Shown: positions 1-8,452 of the stretch, in pieces
How the letters are laid out: each line of letters starts with the position of its first letter
How positions within the stretch are numbered: position 1 is the first letter of the stretch
Origin: Sulfurovum sp.
GTDB taxonomy: Bacteria; Campylobacterota; Campylobacteria; Campylobacterales; Sulfurovaceae
NCBI GenBank assembly: GCA_027019175.1
Contig: JALUXB010000086.1
Span: 1-58,102 of the forward strand
Reading direction: 5' to 3'
DNA: 58,102 bases
Notes under the pieces: model-generated
Databases searched by the model: none
Told to the model about the DNA's origin: nothing
What the model saw: the letters and a program-made list of their open reading frames with translations, nothing else
Made by a program: the position numbers and the translations under genes

Positions 1-666
1 CGGCCAGAGCCCGAATTTTTCGGCATCGTCGAAAATAATGGCGGCATTGCCGTTTCGGGCACACTCTTTAATGGCTTCGACCGCTTCGGGTACCGGCTTG
101 AAAGGGAGCACATACCTGAGTCTCTGGCTAATGGGGAAAAGCGACAGCGATTCACCGCCCTCTTCCGTAAAGAAATAACCATCCATATCCTCTTCGGCAA
201 TACCGGCTGTTTTGAGGTGATAGTCATCGACCATTGCGTACGCGATGCCGCATTGTTTCAGCGCAGAGACTATACTTCCTTCCCATACACGTTCTGTCAG
301 CCAAAGCCCTTTGGGTTTCTGTCCAAAATAGTCTGCAATGGTTTGGCTAAGCTTTTCAACCTGTGCAATCCTGTCTTTTTCGGGGATGGCACTGAGCACC
401 GGTTCGTAGAATCCGGCACTGAAAAACTCGATGTTACCCCTCTTTACAAGACGCTGCATGATGTGAAAAAGTACAGGATGCCGCTGCCTGATCTCTTCAA
501 GAAGCCAACCGCTGCAATGGAGGGAAAATTTGAAAAAGGGAAATCGCTCCACCGTTTCAAAAAAAGGCTTATAGCACTTCTCTACCGCATTGTCTACCGC
601 TTCCCTGAAGTTATCCACGGGCTGGTGCATGTGTATGCCAAAAAGGAGTGTTACATTTTTTTCCAT
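1..666 (-). CDS. GH57 4-alpha-glucanotransferase-like protein (3' end cut by window edge)
   Basis: The first 222 residues are present and the reading frame is open to base 1, so the C-terminal part is missing. The N-terminus has the GH57 motif HMHQP (residues 12-16), then GFYEPV (85-90), WLTERVWEG (122-130) with the likely nucleophile Glu125, and FDDAEKFG (212-219) with the likely acid Asp214. This order and spacing match Thermococcus litoralis 4-alpha-glucanotransferase, whose catalytic pair is Glu123/Asp214 (family knowledge). The enzyme would transfer alpha-1,4-glucan segments in the cytoplasm. AGGAGACAAG precedes the ATG. It lies 8 nt after the other GH57 gene and is the last visible gene of the glycogen operon. 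An alpha-amylase activity cannot be excluded. Confidence 0.88.
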   Translation of the reverse strand, partial: MEKNVTLLFGIHMHQPVDNFREAVDNAVEKCYKPFFETVERFPFFKFSLHCSGWLLEEIRQRHPVLFHIMQRLVKRGNIEFFSAGFYEPVLSAIPEKDRIAQVEKLSQTIADYFGQKPKGLWLTERVWEGSIVSALKQCGIAYAMVDDYHLKTAGIAEEDMDGYFFTEEGGESLSLFPISQRLRYVLPFKPVPEAVEAIKECARNGNAAIIFDDAEKFGLWP

Positions 667-674
667 CTTGTCTC

Positions 675-2702
675 CTATACAAACCAGTTTTTACTGTAGT
701 CATCAAGACACACTTCTATCTCACCGAAAAGCGGCACAAATTCTGTCGTACCGTCAGCTTCGACAAGCTCCAGCCGAAGGTGCAGTTTTTTCTTTTGCCT
801 ACAATAGCGCTTGTCTACGGAAAACTCCACAAAATCCGCACAGGCAAGCTGGAAGCCATCTCTGTCATAATGGGCAGAAACAGGAAGCGATACAGGGGCA
901 TCCACCTCTTCAAAGTGCAGCCGAATCTCTTTGCAGGTTTCAAGAAAATGCTTTACATCCGTATCGAGCCGGAAAAAGAGAGTTGTTTCGTTTTCCCCAT
1001 AATAGAGTACACGTACACTCCGTTTAACGCCGTCCATGGTCGAAAAGAGTCTGCCGTCATCTACCTTTCCCGCGCCAAGCCATTCATAGAAAGAGCTCTC
1101 TTTCCCATCAACCTCCACCGAAATGGGGAACTGCGGTCTGAGTCTCCCTTCCGAAGCACTCCGCTGTTTGAAAATATTCATATAGAGGTTAGGTGGCACA
1201 GACAACCCGCACACGGTATATACCGCTATCAAATGAGAGCGGAAAAGGGTATCGAATTCAAGGAGAAAATCACTGAAATGGTCATCGCCGTACCACCAGA
1301 ACCAGTCTGAACACTCTCCGGCAAGAAAATGCGCATCGACTTCCTCTTTCTTTTTTGAGGGGAGTTTGGCATAGGCCTGAGCTGTCTCTTTTTTTGTCTG
1401 ATAGAGCAATTCCCATGCCCGGTTCTTCTCTTCCGCTCCCACCCAGGTGTCGAAAGTACCTCCTATCCAGCTTCCCGGTTGGAGTGTTTCAAGCACCGTG
1501 CTTTTTGCTTCAAGCAGTGCATCAAAATGTACCATGTCTATTGATGTGTCCTGCACTATACGGGTATAGAGTTCCCGGAAGAACACCATACCGTTTTGAG
1601 GGTAGAACTCCCACGCGTTTTCACCGTCAAGGATCACAGGTACAGTAGCACCGGGTACCGTTTTGCCTATTTGTTCAAGCTGCGCCATAAAATCATCCAC
1701 TGCTTCCTTGGCAGAGAGATAACGGTAGCGGAAACCGATGCTGTCACTAAGGGGATGATCACGGAAAAGTACCATCACATCATCGTAACGGTAAGGACGG
1801 TACAGAAGGGATCGATCCGATTTTCCAAGTGTCTTGAAAAGCAGTACTTCATCCGTTGCAATCCACCCGATACCGTGTTTGCTGTAAAGATGCACACTCC
1901 GGGTATCTACAGCCCCTTCGGCAGGCCAGAACCCTGTCGGTTTCTCACCGAATGTCTCCTGAAAAAGTGTTACAGCCTCTGCAATCTGTTTTTCAGCATC
2001 CTCGACAAGTGAAACCGGCTCACGCGGCAGCACCGTTTCCGAGTTGGCAACAGCAGCCGTGTGCATATCGATCAAAAGCGGAAGAATGGGATGGTTGTAC
2101 GGGGTAGTCGACAGCGAAATAGACCTCTTTTTCAGCAGCATACCATAGAAGGGAAGAATTTGGGGAATGAATGCAATAAGCGTATCTAACAGGGTCTGTT
2201 TGTCTTCTTCGGTGTACCCTTCCCCTTTTGCAAGCATCTGCCCCACTACCGATTCGTTTTTCCGCAGATAGTTTCCGCACCAGGCAAGGAGGAAAAGGAC
2301 TTCAAAATCCCTCATCTCCTCGGCGTTATAGTCTGATTTTTTATAGAGTGCTGCATACCGAGAAAACGGTTTTACCATCGTATCATAAGGGGCTGAACGG
2401 CACACTTTTATGAGTGCGTCTTTTGTTTTTTCATCCAGTGTTTCCGTACGCTGTATCCACTGTTGCAAAAAGGTATCTTTTGTATACCCGTAGGTTTCAT
2501 ACAGTTTCAACTGTCTGATAAGCGTAGGAGTCAGGTTGAATGTAGCCTGCAGCTTTGGATATTGCGAGAGCATCCACGGCATATCGTAATAGTCTTTGAT
2601 TGCATGAAGGAATACCCATGGCATACGCTGCATCCCTGTGGCATCAGCATAGTCGGGCTGGTGCATATGCCACAGGAAAGAGAGTTTCAGCTTCACATCC
2701 AT
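675..2702 (-). CDS. GH57 family alpha-glucan hydrolase
   Basis: 675 aa glycoside hydrolase family 57 protein. GH57 motif 1 is HMHQP (12-16); TTPYNHPILPLL (199-210) is typical of the alpha-amylase/amylopullulanase branch; WPAEGAVD (259-266) carries the probable nucleophile Glu262; FRDHPLSD (313-320) carries the probable acid Asp315; and DGENAWE (359-365) is the fifth motif. There is no signal peptide, so it should act in the cytoplasm on stored glycogen or on maltodextrins left by GlgP. The exact specificity (alpha-amylase, debranching or transferase) cannot be told from sequence. The start overlaps the end of the upstream nucleotidyltransferase gene by 10 nt, so translation is probably coupled. 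Confidence 0.88.
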   Translation of the reverse strand: MDVKLKLSFLWHMHQPDYADATGMQRMPWVFLHAIKDYYDMPWMLSQYPKLQATFNLTPTLIRQLKLYETYGYTKDTFLQQWIQRTETLDEKTKDALIKVCRSAPYDTMVKPFSRYAALYKKSDYNAEEMRDFEVLFLLAWCGNYLRKNESVVGQMLAKGEGYTEEDKQTLLDTLIAFIPQILPFYGMLLKKRSISLSTTPYNHPILPLLIDMHTAAVANSETVLPREPVSLVEDAEKQIAEAVTLFQETFGEKPTGFWPAEGAVDTRSVHLYSKHGIGWIATDEVLLFKTLGKSDRSLLYRPYRYDDVMVLFRDHPLSDSIGFRYRYLSAKEAVDDFMAQLEQIGKTVPGATVPVILDGENAWEFYPQNGMVFFRELYTRIVQDTSIDMVHFDALLEAKSTVLETLQPGSWIGGTFDTWVGAEEKNRAWELLYQTKKETAQAYAKLPSKKKEEVDAHFLAGECSDWFWWYGDDHFSDFLLEFDTLFRSHLIAVYTVCGLSVPPNLYMNIFKQRSASEGRLRPQFPISVEVDGKESSFYEWLGAGKVDDGRLFSTMDGVKRSVRVLYYGENETTLFFRLDTDVKHFLETCKEIRLHFEEVDAPVSLPVSAHYDRDGFQLACADFVEFSVDKRYCRQKKKLHLRLELVEADGTTEFVPLFGEIEVCLDDYSKNWFV

Positions 2703-5209
2703 TCCCCTATGTAACCTTCATACTTATCAAGCAGAGCAGTACCCGCTTTTGTGTTCCCGGCCTGTACATATAGATGAAGCCTGTCTTCAATCTGATCGGG
2801 GATCATCAGAACCCAATCGGTTTCATTTTCCCATATTTTTACACCGTCAAGAGCAGAAGAGCGTTTTCCTTTTGCTTCCTGCATAAAACGTCTCATCATT
2901 TTCCCTTTTTGAGCCTGCGTACATTCTATGGTGCTATGCGTGTAGTAAAAGTCCTCAAATTTACGGGTCAACTCTGAAATTTTTACATTTTGTCTGGAGA
3001 GCATCTCCATGATCTTGAGACTGGCATACATTGCATCACGGTGCAGAGAGAATTCTGTAAAAGAGAAGTTACCGTCAATCGTAGCAATAAGCACATATTT
3101 CCTTAACTGCTCTGCTTTGAAGTTGGCATAGCGCCCCCGTTCAATGATGAGATTTTCAAAAGCACTGTCTGCAAGGTCAGGTGCCCAGGTGGGCAAAAAG
3201 ACACGCAGCGGTTTTTCTTTTGCTTCTTTGTTCAGCAGCGAAAGTACCACAAACAACCCTTTGATCTTGTTGAGTACCTCTCCGTCATCACTCACTATGC
3301 CAAGTTTCTGACCGTTTGGATAAAGAAGAATACCGATATTGCATGCGAGACTCTGCACTATGGCAGAAACCTCTTCGCGTGATTTTTTTTCAACATATGC
3401 CATATTTGCAAGCTTGTGATAGTCTGTGTAGCTGTTTAGAATAATATTCTCAAGCTGCAGGTCTGACATCACTTCGGGGAAGATATCTTTTGTACCGCCA
3501 TACATCAGGTCTACCGCTACTTTAAAACCGTTCGTTTTGATGATACGGTGGTCGATCGCTTTTTCAAGCGCTTCTTTGTATGTCAGGCACTCTTTGACAT
3601 GGTGGAACTGGTTCTCTTCAATTCTGCCGATTTTATTATAGTCCACTCTGCGATACTTTTGCTGGAAAAACGCTTTTTCCACCGCCTTGGCCATATCTGT
3701 GTCAATACGCAGTCCCTCTTCTGTATAAAAAGTAAATTCTACACTGGTCGGATCAAAGGTATTTTGCCGAAAATAGACACCGCCCGTCAGATGCGACTCT
3801 ATACCAAGGTTGTATCTGAGTACAGCCGGCGGCATCGCCTTGATATCTACAACATTTATGCCTCCGGAGAGCAACCCGCCAAGAAACGCACGTTTAAGCA
3901 TACGTGCACTTTTGCTGTGGTCTCTTCCTACAATGACTGTACTGCCAAGCGGCAGGTTGGATGCAAACGCTTCGGCAAGCTGGCAGGCCATTTCACATGA
4001 AATTTCCACATTGCTTTTTCCAATGACGCTGCCATTCTCAAATATGGAATTTTTATATTTGTTTCCCCAGATGATATTGTTGTTGACAATGGAAGCAGCC
4101 TCTATGCTTTTGTGCGGCCAAACTGTAACATCCTGATCGAAAACAGCCAGTTTGCCCACTTCACACCCTTCCGAGAGGATCACCCCGGCTTTTGCTGTCA
4201 CCATGTCTCCGATCCGCGTATCGTTACAGATCACACTGTTGTCAAAAACACACTGTTTACCCATGCTGACATCATGCCAAAGTACACTGTTACGCAGTTT
4301 TGTTTCGCGTCCGATCTGCACATTGTCTCCGACAGACACATTGTGCAGACGGACATTTTTGCCTACAGAAACATGTGCGCCGAGAATAACCGTATCGATG
4401 ATTTCTACTGTTTCATCGATCTGGCATCCTTCTGAAACGTAGAGTACCCCGGCAGGGTATTCAATTCTCTCTCCAGGCAGGCTTACCTGTATCTTCTCTT
4501 TGAAAATATCGGCATATACTTCACGGTAGCTGTCCGGGTTGCCCACATCACGCCAGTATCCTTTGGCATCATAAGACATCAAATCAATGCCCTCTTCCAT
4601 AAGAAGCGGGAAGAGATCTTTTGCAAAATCAAAACTGTCGTCACTTGGAATATAGTCAAGGATCTCCGGCTCGATAACATAGATACCGGTATTGATCGTA
4701 TCGCTGAATACCTCTCCCCAGCTCGGTTTTTCAAGAAACTTCTCTATTTTTCCGTTCTCATCGACAATGACAACACCAAACTGTAACGGATTATCCACCG
4801 AAGTCAGTGTAATCGTCAGTTTCGAATCGATGGCCCAGTGATGGTCGATAATCTTCTTGAAATCAAAATCGCTCACAAGATCGCCACTGACGATGATGAA
4901 TGTCGTATCCAAAAACGCTCTTGCCGCTTTTACCGCTCCGGCCGTACCAAAATCCTCTTCAGGCAGTACATATTCGATCTTGGCACCGATACTGCTTCCG
5001 TCACCAAAATGGTTTTTGATGATATCGGGTTTGAAGTAGAGCAGTACGACAATTTCTGTAATCCCGATATCGACCAGCTTTCGCATGGTATGTTCCATCA
5101 TGGGAATATTGCAAATGGGAAGCATAGGCTTGGGCAGCGAATGCGTCAGCGGCTGAATACGTGTTCCAAACCCTCCGGCCATCATGACCGCTTTGATCTT
5201 GCGAGACAT
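2693..5209 (-). CDS. Nucleotidyltransferase/left-handed beta-helix/degenerate phosphomannomutase fusion
   Basis: 838 aa with three parts. Residues about 5-240 are a sugar-1-phosphate nucleotidyltransferase: MAGGFGTRIQPLT (10-22), LPKPMLPI (25-32), GTAGAV (88-93) and SGDLVSDFD (108-116). Residues about 255-385 are hexapeptide-type repeats forming a left-handed beta-helix. Residues about 395-838 resemble phosphomannomutase. The mutase half lacks the usual catalytic TASHNP loop (GGVYFRQNTFDP at 476-487 instead) and the metal loop DGDGDR (LYPNGQ at 629-634), so it is probably inactive. Similar fusions are commonly annotated mannose-1-phosphate guanylyltransferase/phosphomannomutase. In this operon it may make or sense a glucose nucleotide instead; that is inference. 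GGGAGGGG precedes the ATG. Confidence 0.85.
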   Translation of the reverse strand: MSRKIKAVMMAGGFGTRIQPLTHSLPKPMLPICNIPMMEHTMRKLVDIGITEIVVLLYFKPDIIKNHFGDGSSIGAKIEYVLPEEDFGTAGAVKAARAFLDTTFIIVSGDLVSDFDFKKIIDHHWAIDSKLTITLTSVDNPLQFGVVIVDENGKIEKFLEKPSWGEVFSDTINTGIYVIEPEILDYIPSDDSFDFAKDLFPLLMEEGIDLMSYDAKGYWRDVGNPDSYREVYADIFKEKIQVSLPGERIEYPAGVLYVSEGCQIDETVEIIDTVILGAHVSVGKNVRLHNVSVGDNVQIGRETKLRNSVLWHDVSMGKQCVFDNSVICNDTRIGDMVTAKAGVILSEGCEVGKLAVFDQDVTVWPHKSIEAASIVNNNIIWGNKYKNSIFENGSVIGKSNVEISCEMACQLAEAFASNLPLGSTVIVGRDHSKSARMLKRAFLGGLLSGGINVVDIKAMPPAVLRYNLGIESHLTGGVYFRQNTFDPTSVEFTFYTEEGLRIDTDMAKAVEKAFFQQKYRRVDYNKIGRIEENQFHHVKECLTYKEALEKAIDHRIIKTNGFKVAVDLMYGGTKDIFPEVMSDLQLENIILNSYTDYHKLANMAYVEKKSREEVSAIVQSLACNIGILLYPNGQKLGIVSDDGEVLNKIKGLFVVLSLLNKEAKEKPLRVFLPTWAPDLADSAFENLIIERGRYANFKAEQLRKYVLIATIDGNFSFTEFSLHRDAMYASLKIMEMLSRQNVKISELTRKFEDFYYTHSTIECTQAQKGKMMRRFMQEAKGKRSSALDGVKIWENETDWVLMIPDQIEDRLHLYVQAGNTKAGTALLDKYEGYIGEWM

Positions 5210-5221
5210 TGTACCCCTCCC

Positions 5222-5503
5222 TTAAATGGAAATAATGGAATTTTCCGTACCGAAGCTGTTGCTTCTGCACGCAGTTTCCGGCTCATTCTGCCATACGTCA
5301 TCGACAATATAGCGGAACTCATACTCATTATTGGCTGGCAGAATTTTAGTAATAGAAAAACTGCCATCTTTCTTCTGCTTCATTTTTTCCCGTTTCCAGT
5401 CACTCCAAGACCCTGCAATTTCAACTGTTTCTCCCGTACCTTCAGGCACCTCAAGCGTAAAAGTAACCCATGCTTTATTTGCATTTTTTTTGATCTTGAG
5501 CAT
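5222..5503 (-). CDS. Stand-alone CBM48/isoamylase-type E-set domain protein
   Basis: 93 aa, a single beta-sandwich domain. VEIAGSWSDWKREKMK (27-42), DGSFSITKILP (46-56) and YEFRYIVDDVWQNEP (61-75) match the glycogen-binding fold found in AMPK beta subunits and at the N-terminus of branching and debranching enzymes. It has no catalytic domain and no signal peptide. It sits between pgi (12 nt upstream) and the nucleotidyltransferase fusion (12 nt downstream), with AAAAGGAG before its ATG. A role as a cytoplasmic glycogen-binding adaptor for the operon's enzymes is likely but inferred. Confidence 0.82.
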   Translation of the reverse strand: MLKIKKNANKAWVTFTLEVPEGTGETVEIAGSWSDWKREKMKQKKDGSFSITKILPANNEYEFRYIVDDVWQNEPETACRSNSFGTENSIISI

Positions 5504-5515
5504 TTTTTCTCCTTT

Positions 5516-6781
5516 TCACTGTTGTGTGAATTTTTTTACAAGAATGCGCTTGCCCAGTTCAACACCGGGCTGATTGTAGGTATCGATGTGCATCCCTATG
5601 CCGCAGGCGGATGTCAGTATTTCAAAATAGAGGATCAGTTCACCGACAGTGAATTCTGACATACTCTCCGCCTCTATCGTCGTTACGGGAATATCTTTGG
5701 CCATAAGACTCTCTTTTGTGGCATCACACTCAATGTCAATGAGTTCATTGAATGTATGCCCGTTGACATAATCGACCTTTTCAATATGTTTGAGCGAAAT
5801 ATCCGGTATGGTGAGTGCCTTGTCAAAATTGTCTATCTTGATGAACGTAACGGTTTTATCTCTGACACCGTCAATGATGAGCTGCAGAAACGAGTGCTGG
5901 TCAACCGAACCTATATGCCCTACGGGTGTCAGTCCGGTATGGTTTCCCTCTGCATCTCTTTTCCCCAGTGACTCTCCCCAAAGCTGAACAAACCATTTGG
6001 TGAAGTTTTCCAGGCAGTCACCGTAGGAAAAGAGCACCGTTACCGGGTAGTGTTCACGGTTTTCTGTCAGATAGACCGCTTTGTGCAGCAGATGGTTTTC
6101 CTTACCTTCAAAAAAACGTTTACCGAAGACCGCTGCTCCCTGAAGAACAGAGGCCACATCATATCCCGCCAGCCGCAATGGCACGACTCCGACACTGCTC
6201 AGAACGGAAAAACGTCCGCCAACATTGTCGGGTATATGAAAACGCCGTATCCCGTACGCATCGGCAAAACGATCCAGCGGTGAATTAGAGTCGGTAATCA
6301 CCATAATCCGCTTTGTGTCCTCTGCCTGTGAGAGGTCGAGGGCAAAGTGTTGGAGTGCCGCTTTAAAAATGGAAGTGGTTTCAATGGTAGTGCCCGATTT
6401 TGAAACCACAATAAAGAGTGTATTGTCCCTTTTCATACGGGCAAACTGTTTCAGGATAGATACCGGATCGGGATTTTCAAGAAAGACCATCCGTTTGGCA
6501 TGGGGATACCGGCTTTCCAGTGCTGCATGTACCGCTTTGGTTCCAAGAGAGGAGCCGCCGATGCCGATAACGGCAATAGTATTGATTTGTGCAAGAAAGC
6601 CCGATGTATCCTTCATATAGGTTTCAACCTCTGAAAGCACTGCCTGAGAATCATCCGGAAGGGTATAGTAGCCGCTTACACCTGTTTCCTTCTCTTTTTT
6701 GATAGCTTCAAATATCTCTTCTGCCCTGCTGCTTTTAGCAGTTTCCTTTTGCCCGCTAAAGCGTTCTTCATACCGTATCAT
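5516..6781 (-). CDS. pgi: Glucose-6-phosphate isomerase
   Basis: 421 aa cytoplasmic enzyme that interconverts glucose-6-P and fructose-6-P, linking glycogen breakdown to glycolysis. Family motifs are clear: GIGGSSLGTKA (72-82), the phosphate-binding VVSKSGTTIETTS, the signature segment GGRFSVLSSVG and WGESLGKRD with the catalytic Glu. The length fits the shorter bacterial isomerases (about 420-450 aa) rather than the 550 aa E. coli type. A very strong Shine-Dalgarno (GGAGGGAGGAG) precedes the ATG. It follows pgm by 23 nt in the same operon. Confidence 0.96.
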   Translation of the reverse strand: MIRYEERFSGQKETAKSSRAEEIFEAIKKEKETGVSGYYTLPDDSQAVLSEVETYMKDTSGFLAQINTIAVIGIGGSSLGTKAVHAALESRYPHAKRMVFLENPDPVSILKQFARMKRDNTLFIVVSKSGTTIETTSIFKAALQHFALDLSQAEDTKRIMVITDSNSPLDRFADAYGIRRFHIPDNVGGRFSVLSSVGVVPLRLAGYDVASVLQGAAVFGKRFFEGKENHLLHKAVYLTENREHYPVTVLFSYGDCLENFTKWFVQLWGESLGKRDAEGNHTGLTPVGHIGSVDQHSFLQLIIDGVRDKTVTFIKIDNFDKALTIPDISLKHIEKVDYVNGHTFNELIDIECDATKESLMAKDIPVTTIEAESMSEFTVGELILYFEILTSACGIGMHIDTYNQPGVELGKRILVKKFTQQ

Positions 6782-6804
6782 TTCTCCTCCCTCCTAATTA
6801 AATG

Positions 6805-8451
6805 TTATGCCAATACTGTATCAGCGATCTTTTTTGCATCTGACTGTAAAGCTTCAAGATGTGATTCTGACACAAAACTTTCCGCATATATTTTGTAGAT
6901 ATCTTCTGTACCTGATGGTCTGAGCGCAATCCAGCCATGCTGTGTCACGATTTTAAGACCTCCTATATCCGCATGGTTTCCCGGAGCCTTTGTATAGATA
7001 GATTGTATCGTTTCTCCGGCAAGCATTGTTTGACCAATATCATTCGGAGAGAGTTTTTTAAGCTGTTCTTTTTGTGATTTTGTTGCCGGCGCATCGATCC
7101 TGCCATAAAATGCCTTGCCAAATTGTGATTCGAAACCGGCATAAATATCTGACAGATCCCGTTTCTCTTTTGTTAGAATTTCGGCAGCCAGCATGTTCAG
7201 CAAAATACCGTCCTTGTCTGTCGTCCATACCGTACCGTCGAAACGGAGGAAAGATGCCCCCGCACTCTCTTCCCCGCCAAATCCGAGTGTTCCGTCCATG
7301 AGCCCTTCGGCAAACCACTTGAATCCAACGGGTACTTCATAGATCTCTTTCCCAAGCGAAGATACAACCCGATCGATCATAGAACTGGAAACCAGTGTTT
7401 TCCCTATCTTAATCTCCTCCGGCCATCTGTTTCTGGTGCGCAGAAGATACCAGATTGCTACACTCAGATAGTGATTGGGATTCATGAGCCCCCCTTTGGG
7501 TGTCACAATGCCGTGCCTGTCAGAGTCAACATCGTTGGCAAAGGCAATATCGTATGTATCTTTCATCTCGATCAAACCTGCCATTGCATAGGGAGAAGAG
7601 CAGTCCATACGGATCTTCCCGTCATGATCAAGGTGCATGAAGGAAAAGGTAGGATCTACATATGGATTGCGTATATCCATTCCAAGGCCGTACAGTTCAT
7701 TGATCTTTTCATACACGGCGATACTCGCCCCGCCAAGCGGATCGACACCGATCTTCAAATCGCTTTTACGAATGGCATCCATGTCAACAATGTCACCAAG
7801 TGCTTCGACATAGGGGGTAACATAGTCATACCCGGAGACAAAACCCGACTGCATTGCCTCCCGGATAGAACAGGAGAGTACCTCTTCGAGTCCGTCTTCA
7901 AGAATGGCATTGGCCCGTTTTTCAATCTCTCCGGTCACATCAGTATCTGCCGGTCCTCCGTTGGGCGGATTGTATTTGTAGCCGCCATCGGCCGGAGGAT
8001 TGTGCGAAGGGGTAATAACAACACCGTCACAGAGTTCTTCACCCTTTTTGTTAGCTTCGATAATGGCAAACGAGACAAGCGGTGTCGGTGTATAGCCGTC
8101 CCCTTTGGCAATCATCACCGGTACACGGTTGGCGGCAAACACTTCAATGGCACTCAGCTGTGCCGGTGTGGAAAGTGCATGGGTATCCTTGCCAATAAAG
8201 AGTGTTCCGGTAATGCCGTTGGCTTTCCTGTAATCGCAGATCGCCTGACTGATTGCCTTGACGTGGGCTTCGTTGAAGCTTCGCGTATAGGCGCTTCCCC
8301 GGTGACCGGAAGTACCGAAAGCGACACGTTCCTCTTTTTTTGTCATGTGCGGCCTACGTGTGTAATAGGCGCTGATCAGCTTGGGAATATTTTCAAGCAT
8401 ACTTTTCGGGACTTTTTTGCCGGCCAGTGGATGGATGTGTGTGGATGCCAT
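6805..8451 (-). CDS. pgm: Phosphoglucomutase (alpha-D-glucose-specific)
   Basis: 548 aa, almost exactly the length of E. coli Pgm (546). It converts glucose-1-P from GlgP into glucose-6-P. AFGTSGHRGS (44-53) is the N-terminal motif, TPSHNPP (147-153) holds the phosphorylated Ser149, NDVDSDRHG is the metal-binding loop, and GGEESAG is the sugar-binding loop. Unlike the mutase half of the downstream fusion protein, all catalytic motifs are intact. Its ATG lies one base after the glgP stop, and its AAGGAG lies inside the end of glgP. Confidence 0.97.
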   Translation of the reverse strand: MASTHIHPLAGKKVPKSMLENIPKLISAYYTRRPHMTKKEERVAFGTSGHRGSAYTRSFNEAHVKAISQAICDYRKANGITGTLFIGKDTHALSTPAQLSAIEVFAANRVPVMIAKGDGYTPTPLVSFAIIEANKKGEELCDGVVITPSHNPPADGGYKYNPPNGGPADTDVTGEIEKRANAILEDGLEEVLSCSIREAMQSGFVSGYDYVTPYVEALGDIVDMDAIRKSDLKIGVDPLGGASIAVYEKINELYGLGMDIRNPYVDPTFSFMHLDHDGKIRMDCSSPYAMAGLIEMKDTYDIAFANDVDSDRHGIVTPKGGLMNPNHYLSVAIWYLLRTRNRWPEEIKIGKTLVSSSMIDRVVSSLGKEIYEVPVGFKWFAEGLMDGTLGFGGEESAGASFLRFDGTVWTTDKDGILLNMLAAEILTKEKRDLSDIYAGFESQFGKAFYGRIDAPATKSQKEQLKKLSPNDIGQTMLAGETIQSIYTKAPGNHADIGGLKIVTQHGWIALRPSGTEDIYKIYAESFVSESHLEALQSDAKKIADTVLA

Positions 8452-8452
8452 T

